From: Salticus scenicus
Lineage: Eukaryota; Arthropoda; Arachnida; Araneae; Salticidae
DNA length: 64,000 bases
Assembly (NCBI GenBank): GCA_963930645.1
Contig: CAWVNO010002555.1
Coordinates: forward strand, 372,001 to 436,000
Reading direction: 5' to 3'
A program made the position numbers and the translations under genes. Of the stretch, positions 10,634 to 21,774 are shown one piece after another. Each line of letters opens with the position of its first letter. Within the stretch, counting starts at the first letter, position 1. A model generated the notes under the pieces. It was not told the DNA's origin, did no database searches, and was given only the letters and a program-made list of their open reading frames with translations.

Positions 10634-11915
10634 GAGGACCAGTTACATACTTGCCAACTTTTCCGGTTTTCCTGGAAGGCTTCCGGTTATTTTACTTATA
10701 TTCCGGTCTTCCAGACAGATGATTAAATCTTGCTTTTTTAAAAAAAGTCGCGAATATCGATCGTTTTAAAAAGAAACCCCCAAATGTCTTACGAAAAGTC
10801 CCGATTCCCAATCTTTCTCCATCCATAACATAAATGTCAATATTAATTTCAAACTTACTTTATGAGATTCTAGAACATGTTGAGAAATAGAATTGTTAAA
10901 TATTTCTTGCTGATGTAATTATTTTTTGCTCCCCCCCCCCCCACCCTATTTTTATCTCCAACTAGTGATCAGCAATCAAATGTTCTGCAGAAGTCTTTTG
11001 TTTCCTAATTTTTACCATCTGCAACATATATGATAATATTAATTTTAAACTTCTTTCATTAGATTCTAAAAGTAGAGTTGAAAGAGTTTAACATTTCTTA
11101 CTCTGTAATCGTTTTTGTATTCCTCCCCCCCCCCCCCCCCTTCCCTGGATTGTGATCAATGATCAATTCTAGAAACAATAAATCAATAGAAGTGCTCAAT
11201 ATTTCTGACATGTATTTTTAGACCTTTATTGCTTAAGTTAATGAATCTGTTTATTTTTCCTCAATTAAATTAAATATTTGTATGTCATGTTTATACCAAA
11301 TGTGTAAACATGGGGGGGGGGGGGAAATGAAGAATAATTTTTTCAGATAAGAAAATTTTTCCCAAATCAGTTTAAGAAAATTAATACTCAGTTGGTTTTA
11401 TGCACGTTTGAAACTGATAATTATCTACTGCTACTTTTTTTTTTTATTTATTTATGATTAATGTACATACACAAAAATCATATTCTATATTTGTTTTCCT
11501 GTTGGCATGGAATTTTATTGAGGTTTTATGTGGATATAAAAGTTATTGCAGTTATATTATTTATTTATTTTAATGTTAAGGAAAAAATTCTGAAATTGCT
11601 TAATGTAGTTAAAAATTATGCATATCAATATTTATGTCGCCAATTTATTGAAAGTAACATCAATATTTAACTAATCAACCGACCAACAATGTTAACGAAA
11701 AATTTTCAGCTAATTTCTAATTTTAAAAATCACATTTATGATTTGAGGGGGGGGGGGGGAGGCTTGAACAGGGTTCATTCTCATCAGGGATAACATGGAA
11801 AACCTGGAATACTCAGGGAAGTAGGATTTTGTTTAAAAAAAAGGTCAGGGAAAATAAAAATTTTCATCAATTCCCTTTTTTTATTAAAATTGGTTGGCAA
11901 GTCTGCAGTTACAAT
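10634..11915. repeat. Degenerate repeat with internal tandem copy
   Basis: ACTTGCCAAC near 10650 is inverted as GTTGGCAAGT near 11892, so this may be an old TIR element. Inside, about 10790-10985 and 10990-11170 are diverged direct copies, each containing a run of 12 to 18 C. C or G runs also occur at 11312-11323 and 11747-11759. The small plus ORF at 11461-11670 shows no domain. No gene supported. Confidence 0.4.
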
Positions 11916-13638
11916 TATTTTTGTCGAAATGATATGACAGCTGTGTATTTAATAAAATACGTGAGGATAAAAAATATTTTAAAATGAAAAATATTTAAGC
12001 ACGCAGACTCAGCTGAGTAAACTAAGAAGAAAAAATGACGACATTTGTCTGAAGACATTATTTTACGGAAAAATGTATTTTTAAAAGATGCTTCTTCAGA
12101 ATCTTTGCAAGCTTCATTTTAAACCTAGCATTACTTTAAAAATATAAAAAGAATATGAATTACTATTATAAATTGACTAAAAAGCACAATCGTAAAAAAT
12201 ATAATCAAAATAGGAATTAGTTTTTTTAAAAAACAAAAAATTATACCAAAATTAATAAAAAGTCATCGCCAGCTTGGCGACAAAAATTTAAGTCATTGTG
12301 GGAGTCCTATACTAATGGTTACATCCAAACATAACGCTTGCAAATAAATTGTTTACAATTACAAAATGAAAATTTTGCAGGGTTTTTTCAAATACACATT
12401 TATTTGTAATGCTTGCAATTATAAATGATTGCGATGAACAATAAACCAATAAGAAACAAGAAAACATGCATCGAATAACATCCAAATAAAAAATCAGTGG
12501 TTTTTTTCATTCATTCATTTTGAAAATAAATTGTATAACGTTTTGAATGTTGATATTATATAAATAGTATATAAAATATACAAATCGGTTATATATGTTA
12601 CCAACAAACAAATAGTATTGTATATAAAAGGAATAAATGTAACTATTTCAACTACTTGTAGTGAATTTTAAAGTGATAATTAATAAAAATTCACTAAAAA
12701 GTTTAGCAAATATTCAGCATAACACATGATATATTTTTAGTAAATTATATGTTACAAAATTATTTGATTTGGTGAGAGATTTTTGAAATTTGCACTGCAA
12801 TGCATTCTAAAAATAAAATTATAATTAATCTGTACATGTTAGAATTAAAAGAAAGAAAAAATTTATTTTGAAAATCATTTTAATTTTTTTAAATGAAATA
12901 TCTTCAAATCTGGATAAATGAATGATTTTAAAATGTATGAGGAATAGACCATGTTTGTGTGAGCATACATTATCTTATGCTTACAATACCCAACATTTAA
13001 TAAAATTCCCAACATTAACAAAAATAACACAAAACGTTGAATAATATGATCAATCATTGATAATATTTTCAATTATCGATAAAAAAGGAAGGACTATGGA
13101 CATTTTTTTAATGATAATAATAATATGAATATACTTCTAAACTTTTATAAATAAAAATAAGCAATTTTAAAGGTTAAACTCAAAAATAATTTTCTCTCCA
13201 TAAAATAAAAACAATGTGGATTCATCTGAACTTTTCCAAATAATTCTTACTGGATAATTATACCAAAACAAACTGTGAAATGTATAATAATCAAGAAAAG
13301 GAACTGAGAAATGAGGGAGTAATTAATGTCTCATTAATCATTAGGAACCATTTAGTAGTAATTCTGTAATGTTTTGTTTATTCATTTATTATTATTATTT
13401 TAAGTTAGTAACTGGACTGACTAGTTAGAAAAATATATAATTAAACAAAAAATAATTAAGCAAATTCTATCGCAGCTTTACCGTTGATACGAAAAAATTT
13501 CTAGTTTTATTTACAATAAAAGCATTTAGATAGAACATACTTTTAAAAACGATATACATGGCCTTTAGTTTGACTCAATAAATACACATTTTAAAATATC
13601 CAAATGAATCTTTTGCAGATAAATGTCATTATCTGTCT
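11916..13638. other. AT-rich non-coding
   Basis: No gene seen on either strand. CCAAACATAACGCTTGCAA near 12324 resembles the inverse of sequence near 15680-15710, but similarity is too weak to call element ends. The minus ORF at 12875-13072 has no domain and looks like chance. Confidence 0.5.
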
Positions 13639-15320
13639 TCTATAATAATAATGGAAGATGTCTGTCTGTGCATCTATACGTTCAGTCTCTACTGAACACA
13701 GAAGTACAAAATTTGACATACGGGTGCTCTCAAAAGCCTTCCCGAGGGGATAGTGATTTTTTTTTTTTTTAATTAGTTGTGGAGATATTAATTAAAATGT
13801 CGACCTATGTCTAATTAAAAAGCCAGCGGATAGTGTTTTTCACCCTCCAAGTGGAAATTCAGCGCATTCTTCAAAAGAAAAAGTAGAGAGAGAGAGAAAA
13901 TTGTGTGGGTTTTTGTAAAGCGATCGCTGCTTAACAATTTGAGATATTGAAAATACACCTGCACCACAAGAAAGAGCATTTATTGCCGATTTTTAAGATA
14001 CAGTTTTTTCTTTTTTTAAATACGGATTTTTTATATTTGAAAAAAAAGTTTAAAAAAGGTCCAAAATTTCTCTTTTTATTGATTGTCTTTTTTGAATCAC
14101 CCTGTATGAAAGAGTAATTGTCCCATTTCTTAAGAACCGGTATATTTTGGAAAGGTCATTTAATTCTCTTTCGAGCCATATAAACATTTTAACAAAATAC
14201 GGATTAGCGATCCATATTTTTAGATTTTACGAAACATTGATTTTTTCACAAAACATTTTATAACTCAAAATCTTTTAGAGATTTTTTTTTTTTTTTTTGT
14301 ATATAGACCTCGATTAGACAAATCACATCTCAAAAGATTGAGAGATTATTTCAAAAACTGAGTCAGTTATAAATTTTTTAATTTTCAGTAGTTTTTCATG
14401 AGATACCCGCTTCTTGTGTCTTTGCCGATCGAACACTACTTGGTATTTTTGTTACCATGGCAACTCTCTTTTAACTTGGCAGACGATATATGAAAAGCCG
14501 GGGGAAAGAAGAAATGTTTCTACTTCCTGCGTTACTGATTGAGGTCACGTGTTTTTTGACTGTGATTAAAAATTTCAAATTTCAAATTCTTCAATTTTCC
14601 TTTGTCGCACACAAAACTTACTATACAGAGTTTTCATCACGAGAGAAAGTTGCAGTTCAAATTTCATCGATTTCAGAGAATAAACAAAAAATTTACATTT
14701 TAATTGCAAATTAAATTTTATTCTAGTACGCGTATTTCAAATTCTAATTATGATTAAATTATTTTTAATACATCATTCTAAAGACATATTAAAATACTTT
14801 TATATTATCGAAAGTGGGATTTGAGATTTCACCTGATTTACTCGTTTTGAGGTGTCCTAATTAGGTTTACTTTTGTATCTCAGCTACTAATTAAAATAAT
14901 TTCATGAGTAATACATCATTTGATAGCTTTGTTGATTTGGAATTGAATAGTAGATTATAGAAATTTCTACCGCCAGATGGCGCTGTAATATTTTAAAATT
15001 TCAAATTCTAATGAGCAAGGAAGGTGTAAGTTCTAAAACGGGGATAAGGCACCACCGAGCGGGACTTTGCTAAAGTCAGAAATTTGACCGATCATAACAT
15101 GGTGAGCGAACAGGCTATTTCATATATTAAAACAGGAAAAGGGCGCCGCTGGCACTATCAAGCAGGACTTTACTGCGATTAAATTTTTCATTAAAGCTAT
15201 TTTCACTATGTGTCAATTAGCTGTTGTAAGACCTGAAACGGGAAAGGCATCACTGAGCGGGAGTTTCGTAAAGTCGGATTTTTCAAGGATCGTGAACCAG
15301 CTGGTCGCCGAAGGCGGCTA
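13639..15320 (+). mobile_element. Dispersed repeat, possibly Helitron-like
   Basis: Starts TCTATAATAATAATGG and ends in a small hairpin GCCGAAGGCGGC followed by TAG, which recalls Helitron ends (TC start, hairpin, CTRR). The 5' flanking base is T rather than A, so the fit is imperfect. About 13640-14640 is homologous, inverted, to 53050-53700 (shared GATATTAATTAAAATGTCGA and GTCACGTGTTTTT). Three diverged tandem units of about 100 bp, each with CGGGACTTT-like sequence, lie at 15035-15320. No helicase ORF. Confidence 0.45.
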
Positions 15321-15329
15321 GTTTTTAAA

Positions 15330-16453
15330 ATAAAAACCATAGAATTTTTGAAAATAAAATGGTACTTACAATATCGCTTGAAAGATATAAAAATTATATG
15401 CTTCTTTATAATCTGAAAAATAATTTAATATGTTATGTCAGTATTAAAATTGACATAACAGAAAAAAGTTCTTATTCACATATGGCTTCAATGCAAATAC
15501 ATCTCTCTGGAATCGTGCAGACTCTTTTAATGAACGATAGTTTTCTTATCTTTCTTCATCCTCATATGGATGCAATCTTGTTAAACTTAAAAAAATTTTG
15601 AGCAATATTTCTGCCATCTTGCCTAATTTGCAATTGCAACTGCAAGAGGTCTGAAGCTCTTATAAATTTGCAAGGGTGTTTGCAAGCAATGTGTTACGTT
15701 TGGGTACGATTTTGCGTTGCTAACGGCTTTGCAAGCGGAAATGTTACATTTGCATGTCTGTCTAAATCTGCACTGCCTGTGAAAGTATGAAAACTGGGTC
15801 CTGAACCATGAATTTTATTTTGAAACCTTTCTTTGAATGATTTTGGTTTCATTATTGTACAATATTAATTTGGTTCTAATAATAATTTGGCTTCTGGTAA
15901 ATTAAAATTTTAGTTAGATGGTGAAATTGGTATAATATTAATGAATTTCAAAGATAAATAAGAGAAGAAAGTCCAAAAATTTCAAATGGGTTGGCTAGTT
16001 TAATTGAATCCACTTTACTCATAAATTTTTTTTTTTTGCTTGAATTATGATTCTTTAAACGACTTTTAGTAAAAGGTGACCTCTCTTAAAGACTTTTTTT
16101 TTTTTAAGAGCATTGTGGATGGTTTTCTGGGGAAGGTTTCACTGTGTTTGTTTTTCTTTCTTTTTTACTTTCTTTTACCCATGTATATGGTAGAAAAAGT
16201 ATTGTTTTAGGGTCAAATTTTCAAAATCGAGATTTTGTTATATTTCCACATTTTAATGTCCTATGAGTCTGAAAAATATGTTTTTAGCGGTTGGTCTGTG
16301 TGACTCTGCGTTTCTGTTATCAGCATATCTCAAGAACAATTTTTCGTAGCAGGGAGACCAAACTTGGTATTCTACATTTGTATTATATAGTGATGCTACA
16401 CTAAATTTTTTGTTGAGGTCAAGCAAAGGGTTTGTGTACAGGGCCATCCAAAA
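15330..16453. other. AT-rich non-coding
   Basis: No gene. The plus ORF at 15359-15601 and minus ORF at 16253-16447 have no recognisable domain. The region ends at the 10-bp repeat flanking the Penelope-like element. Confidence 0.5.
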
Positions 16454-16535
16454 GAATTCAAATACTAATTACTTTTTGCTCTAGGACGATAATTCACATT
16501 TAAAAAAACAGACTAATTTACCTTACATAAGTCCT

Positions 16536-16595
16536 AGCTATTTTCACGATGCATTTCAGGTGCTAGCGCACCCGTCATCAGGTGAGATGTGACAT
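16536..16595 (-). ncRNA. Hammerhead motif in left PLE repeat
   Basis: Minus-strand copy of the motif in the right repeat: CTGATGA (16575-16581), stem II with loop GCTA, GAAA, two-pair stem III, then the closing strand. The outer stem I base change (AGAT instead of AGCT on the 5' side) weakens the distal pairing. The core is intact. Confidence 0.65.
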
Positions 16596-17925
16596 CTCTC
16601 TCCACTGTTGTCATCGGAGGCATAACAGAAAGCTTCAACACTGGTTAAAAAATAAAAAAACTAAAATCCTAAACCAATCCACCCCCACCCTTTAACCCTA
16701 CCTTAACCTGTCTAATTATCAACCCAATACTCATGAAGACGCACTCCTAAAACTAGGCTCCAAATATATTGAAGCAAATAATATAAAAGACTCCATCGCA
16801 CATATCGAAACCGCAATCGAAAGGATTCCCCCTGAAAAACAACAAAATATACGAAATATAGCTATAAAATCCATGTCTGAACCTAACAATAAATACACCA
16901 ATACCGCCGACATAAAATGTCTAAAAAATTTGAAAAATAATCAGGATATTGCTATCTTAAAATCTGATAAAACAAACCTTATCACAATATTAAACCGAGC
17001 TAATTACAACGAACTTATGCAAGATACGATAAACAAATTAAACGCCGAGAAACTAAAAACCTCCCCTTTAAATAAACTAAACAATAAAATCAAAGATCTA
17101 CTAAAAACTGGACAGTGGCCCCACAACACTCCCCCATCTAATAACAACTTTGCCCCGATTATCCCCCGCCTATTCGCCAAGTATAAAGACCACAAAAATC
17201 CTCTCTCCTTACGCCCCATAGTTAACAAATCAGAAGGTCCTACTTATTTTTTAGAACGCTACATGAAAAATATATATCAATCTCTCCTTCCCCCCTCCGA
17301 TCTCTCTATAAACTCCAACGAGGCATTCATACATAAACTTCGCGATATCAATATAAACTCCGATGATCTAATGTTAAGTTTTGATGTTAAAGAACTTTAT
17401 CCTTCCATAGACACTACTGAAATTGCAAATATTGTTAACGAAAAAATAGTAGAAACATACGGCGATAATAAGGTTAGCGAAACCCTAATCCGGACTAATA
17501 ACTTACTCATAAATGAATCATACTTCCAGTTCAATAACAACATCTATAGACAAAAACAAGGCGTTCCCATGGGGTCACCCATCTCAGAGACCCTCGCAGA
17601 ACTAAAAATGAGACTCATTGAAAACTCTGCCATAAATATTATCAATAAAAGTAAAATCTGGACGCGTTACGTTGACGACGTATTTACAGTTTTCCCGAAA
17701 AATTCCGACACTGATAAAATTCTAAACGATCTCAACAACCTTGATAAAAACATAAAATTCACAATGGAAAACGAAACTAACAATACACTGAACTACCTAG
17801 ATATTAAAATAACCAAAAATCCAGACAATACAATCGATACTACTGTTTACAGGAAACCAACCACCAACACCGAAATCATCAATAAACACTGCCATACCCC
17901 CTTCCCTATAAATACGCCGCTATAA
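16567..17925 (+). pseudogene. Penelope-like reverse transcriptase
   Basis: The reading frame is open from 16567 to 17925 except for a TAA at 16693-16695; the first ATG after it is 16873. From that ATG the 350 residues contain an RT domain: catalytic Asp171 in SFDVKELYPSID, QGVPMGSPIS at 229-238 and the YVDD catalytic box at 266-269. The N-terminal part before 16873 has the LNLS and LKLGSKY phrases seen in Penelope-like proteins. The frame is lost near 17893-17905, beside a C run, where the downstream nuclease continues in another frame. It would copy element RNA into DNA at a chromosomal break. Confidence 0.9.
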
Positions 17926-18683
17926 GATCTTATATAAATCGCGTGATCCTTATCTGTTCCAATAAAACCCTCCTCAACAAAGAACTTAAATATATTAAAA
18001 ACATAGCCTATAATGCAAACTACCCAAAAAACCTTATCAATAGACTATATAAAAAACGAATTAAAACCCTTAATAAAATCAATAACGCTCAAAAAGAAAA
18101 CCCAAAATTCACTACCCCCATCCCTTTCTGCAACGGAGCAAATATAAAAATAAAAAACGAAGCTAAAAAACACAATATAAACATTCCAATTAAACCTAAC
18201 AGAAATATCTTTCAGCATATTAGAAACGATAAAGATAAAATTGACATTAGAGCCACATCCGGGATATACAAAATAGATTTCAACTACAATAATAACGCTA
18301 GTGCTTGCTATATCGGTGTCACCAAACGGAAAATCCAAGACCGCGAAAAAGAACATAAATCGGACCTTATACACAACCGTCAATCTACCGCGCTTGCTTC
18401 CGCTCACCTCAATCACCCAATTAATATTAACAGCATACATACTAATAAAATCGCCAACTACAATAACCACAATTACGCCTTTAAGAGAGAAGCTCTAGAG
18501 ATCCTGACTAACCCCAACGCTATCAACGATTGCGAACACGCAAGAATCCCAAAGGAATGGAGCCAATTGATCCAAAGGTTCACCAATACGAAGCGAAGTG
18601 AAGAAACGATGCCGAGATTTCCCGATGACAACAGTGGAGAGAGCTGTCACATCTCACCTGATGACGGGTGCGCTAGCACCTGA
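17906..18683 (+). pseudogene. Penelope-like GIY-YIG endonuclease
   Basis: The open frame begins shortly before 17926 and the first ATG is 17943. The 246 residues include a basic connector, then the nuclease: SGIYKI (GIY 107-109), CYIGVTKRK (YIG 123-125), downstream Arg and His138, and Glu183 in FKREALEIL as candidate metal-binding Glu. It lies one base out of frame with the reverse transcriptase, so the copy is a pseudogene as it stands. Between GIY and YIG there is no Cys pair, unlike the relative at 27.9-28.5 kb. The last about 20 residues run into the terminal repeat. The nuclease would nick target DNA to prime reverse transcription. Confidence 0.88.
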
Positions 18684-18703
18684 AATGCATCGTGAAAATA
18701 GCT
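18642..18703 (+). ncRNA. Type I hammerhead ribozyme in right PLE repeat
   Basis: In order: AGCT, GTCACATCT, CAC, CTGATGA (18658-18664), stem II GGTGC/GCACC with loop GCTA, GAAA (18682-18685), stem III AT/AT around GC, cleavage-site C (18691), GTGA, AAAT, AGCT. CAC plus T pairs with GTGA, and AGCT with AGCT. Hammerheads are established in Penelope-like terminal repeats, where they are thought to process element RNA. One extra base sits between CTGATGA and stem II; activity is untested. Confidence 0.75.
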
Positions 18704-19162
18704 AGGACTTATGTAAGGTAAATTAGTCTGTTTTTTAAAATGTGAATTCAAATGCATTATGTCTATGGGTGAAGTATCTGGTAAGTAAAGTGTAACATCC
18801 TGCAGGCTACCCTAAACAAAATGGAATAAACATGTATTTTTATATGCAAAAAAGCATGTTTTATATTTATTTATGTGTAGATGAACTTTAACATAAATTA
18901 TGTCAACTTTTGGTACCAATTGTGGCACTATTGTACATTAATTTTCACAATTTAATGGAAGGCTATATCTCAAGTTCATTGTGTATATAATCAAACAAAA
19001 CTTGATATATGAAAAGACCATTATGGGACATTATGCTGATTAAATTGACTGCATATCTGCCAATAGGTGGCGTTGCTACACTGCAATTTTTCCTTGGAGA
19101 GCAGAAAGTATGTCATCTGCATGTTAAAATTTCACTTCCGTTGGACATCTAGTGTAATGGTT

Positions 19163-19247
19163 CATCTCTCTGAGATGAAAATCGTCTGTATTTTTAAAGG
19201 ATAAAAAAAGATTTGTACTGTGTGAATTTGTATAGGAAAATATAGAA
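19163..19247 (+). repeat. Dispersed repeat, copy 1
   Basis: Shares TGAGATGAAAATCGTCTG and ACTGTGTGAATT with spaced similarity over about 85 bp at 46720-46806. Same orientation. Family unknown. Confidence 0.6.
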
Positions 19248-21705
19248 AAAAGTTTAGTGTGTTTCATATTTCTTAATACTATTTGGTAAAAATTAAGTAA
19301 ATATAAAATTAATATCGTGTCCTCGAAAAAGTCCCCAAATAGAGTTTTCAATGTCCTTGAAATTTACTTCGATTTGGGGACAAACGGTAATTTGTCCTCA
19401 AATCAGTGTTTGAAAATATGGTCACCTTAGTGTAGAGGGAGGGCACAGAAATTACATGAGTGAAACATATTGAACAATTCTACTTCCTTAAAGATTCTAG
19501 AATCAAAAAGTAAGTTTAAAAAGAAAAAAAGCCCTTTAGTACACAATGTTGTTTATTGTGCATATCGTTTATAGACATTATATAAGGTTATAAGGGCTAC
19601 CCAAAATTTAGCTATCTGTACATTTCTATTGAATGTAATTGATAGAAGTGCTTTCGTACATTTTACTATGTCTACGAATACTGCTCAGGAAGGAAAATTA
19701 ATTTTTCGTACCCATACTGTAAACAAAGTATTGTTACAATTTGTAAATAATTCGTAGTTATTTTTATATAAATTCATTCAAAGAGTGATTCACGTGATAA
19801 AATGTCAATTTTCTGCATTTCTAACTCTTTTTCGTGTTAAAATAGATAATTTTCCTTTAAAAACGCATTAAAAAGCTCCAGTAAGGCAGATAATGGATTT
19901 GGTGTCAAATTTATAAAAATATCTAACAAAATTTTTTCAAAACGATAATGTTAAAATTGATTTAAATGATATTAAGAAATTGGCAAATTACGAAAATCAT
20001 CATTATGCCATGAACCGTGAAGCCGTGGAAATTATGAGCAATGAGCGCAGTTGCAGCAAAAATAAGATACCGGACATAGACAGGTGGAGACACCTATTCA
20101 AGGGAGAGAAGAGGGAGAATATTTAGTGTTGGTAAGTCAAGCAAGCACACACCGGCAGCAGAGTTTGCACTCAGGATGGCACGGGCCCATGCCGAAAATA
20201 TTATGCAAGCATTTCAAGTATGGCCATTTATTTATTTATAAATTAAATGTTAGTTACCTTTTGGCACCCAACTTCCTAATTCTAATTTCGACCCCTGGAA
20301 TGCACACTAATAATACAATTTTAAATTTTTCATTGATCTGAAATAATATCTTGAAAAATCTCAGCCCCCCCCCCCCCCCCAAACAAAAAAAAAAAAATTC
20401 AGTCACTAATGAACAAAAGTTGTACAAAATACGTAAGCAAAGTAAATTATACCAGAATTACCGCAATGGAGGTTTATTTTTCAATTTATTTTTTAATTGA
20501 ATGTTTAGAAATTAGATAAAGTGTAAATTTTTATTGTAGTTATAAGCTTCGTATTTAGCCTAAACTATTCAAAGGTTTTTGAATAGAATATAGTTCATTT
20601 TCTACATTTACATTTACCTATATATTAAAAAGGTAAGTAATTCCACAATTTAGTATTACAAAATAGTTCAAAATTTAGAAGGGGTAAAACTTTCTATGTT
20701 ATGCCAATTAAAATATCAGAATAATGTAATAGGCATTAGTAACTTACTCCCAATTTTTCACCACTAACAACCAATTATTTGGACCATAGAATGAAAAATA
20801 AGATTAGTTAACTGTGTCAAAGCAAAATAGATTTGTAATGATGCAAATCTTGATCTTTGTTTTCTTTTCATAAATTTAAGTTTGCTCAGTCATCTTATGC
20901 CTGTATTGAAATATTGGCTTTCAGTATAATGAAAAATCATAATTTCTCAAAGAGTGGATACAAGTACAGAGTGGCTATAAAATAACTTTTACTTCTTGGC
21001 AGCGTCTACAGTAAAAATAATGAACCAAATGAAACTAAAAACTCATCTACAGACTGTGGAAAACATAGGGTAATGATTTCAGCAAAGAAAAGAAATTAGT
21101 ACCGAAAGTACAGATATGTGAGATTTTGGCACTGCTCTCACATACACTACTGAATTTTTAAAATTGAGGTAATTTAAGCAACTTTCTTAGTACACATGTA
21201 ATTTTATAGCTGTTGAAAACAAAATAAGTTAATATTTTAAATAAATGCATGGGAAATGGATTAAATAAAGTTTTATTAATGTCTGAAAAAAAAGAAAATA
21301 ATAATAATAATAATAACACATGCAGAAATGAATGGCATTGCTGTCTTAAAGACATTTATTTAAAACACTTTTCGCTGGATTGGACCCAATGTTTTTTTTT
21401 TCTATTGAAACCTATTTGGAAAAAAAAAAAAAAAAAACATTGCTGACTTTTGGGTTTTTTTTAATTGTGTAAAACTTTTTATTTATGATTAAGTTAAGAA
21501 AAATACTAAGCAATTGGGACTTATTGGGTTTTAATAAATTTTACAAATATGTAAGATTTAGCATCATATTCATAATGTTTACTACAGAAGTGCATCCTAG
21601 TTGGCATAGGTAGAAAGTAGAATCTACTCAGATTCCCATCATATATTTGTTCTCATAAAAATATAATATTGAACAAGCTTTATATTGAAGATTAGAGCAA
21701 TGAAC

Positions 21706-21774
21706 ATTTCCAGTCACAGACTGAAATGCCCTACCAATTACGCTATCCTACCCCCTGCTTTGACAGATTTACTT
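21706..21774 (-). repeat. tRNA-like fragment (SINE head or tRNA fossil)
   Basis: The minus strand reads GGTAGGATAGCGTAATTGG then TAGGGCATTTCAGTCTGTGA, which has the order of a tRNA A-box, D-loop and anticodon arm (TTCAGTCTGTGACTGGA). The T-arm is missing or decayed, so it is not called as a functional tRNA. Confidence 0.45.

Larger units (their letters stand above)
16454..18753 (+). mobile_element. Penelope-like element with inverted terminal repeats
   Basis: The body reads, in order, an N-terminal segment, reverse transcriptase and GIY-YIG endonuclease, the layout of Penelope-like elements. About 125 bp at 16491-16617 is inverted at 18623-18747. The 10-bp gaattcaaat occurs at 16454-16463 and 18744-18753 and may be the target duplication. 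A short extra segment (16464-16490) lies outside the left repeat, like the tail of other family members. The coding region has one in-frame stop and one frameshift, so this copy looks inactive. Confidence 0.85.

Noticed and set aside
12310..15710. Possible TIR pair (CCAAACATAACGCTTGCAA; TTGCAAGCAATGTGTTACGTT)
   Set aside because: Only about 20 diverged bases, no clear ends or duplication.
18045..18470. 141-codon minus ORF inside the Penelope-like nuclease
   Set aside because: Shadow of the plus-strand GIY-YIG coding region.
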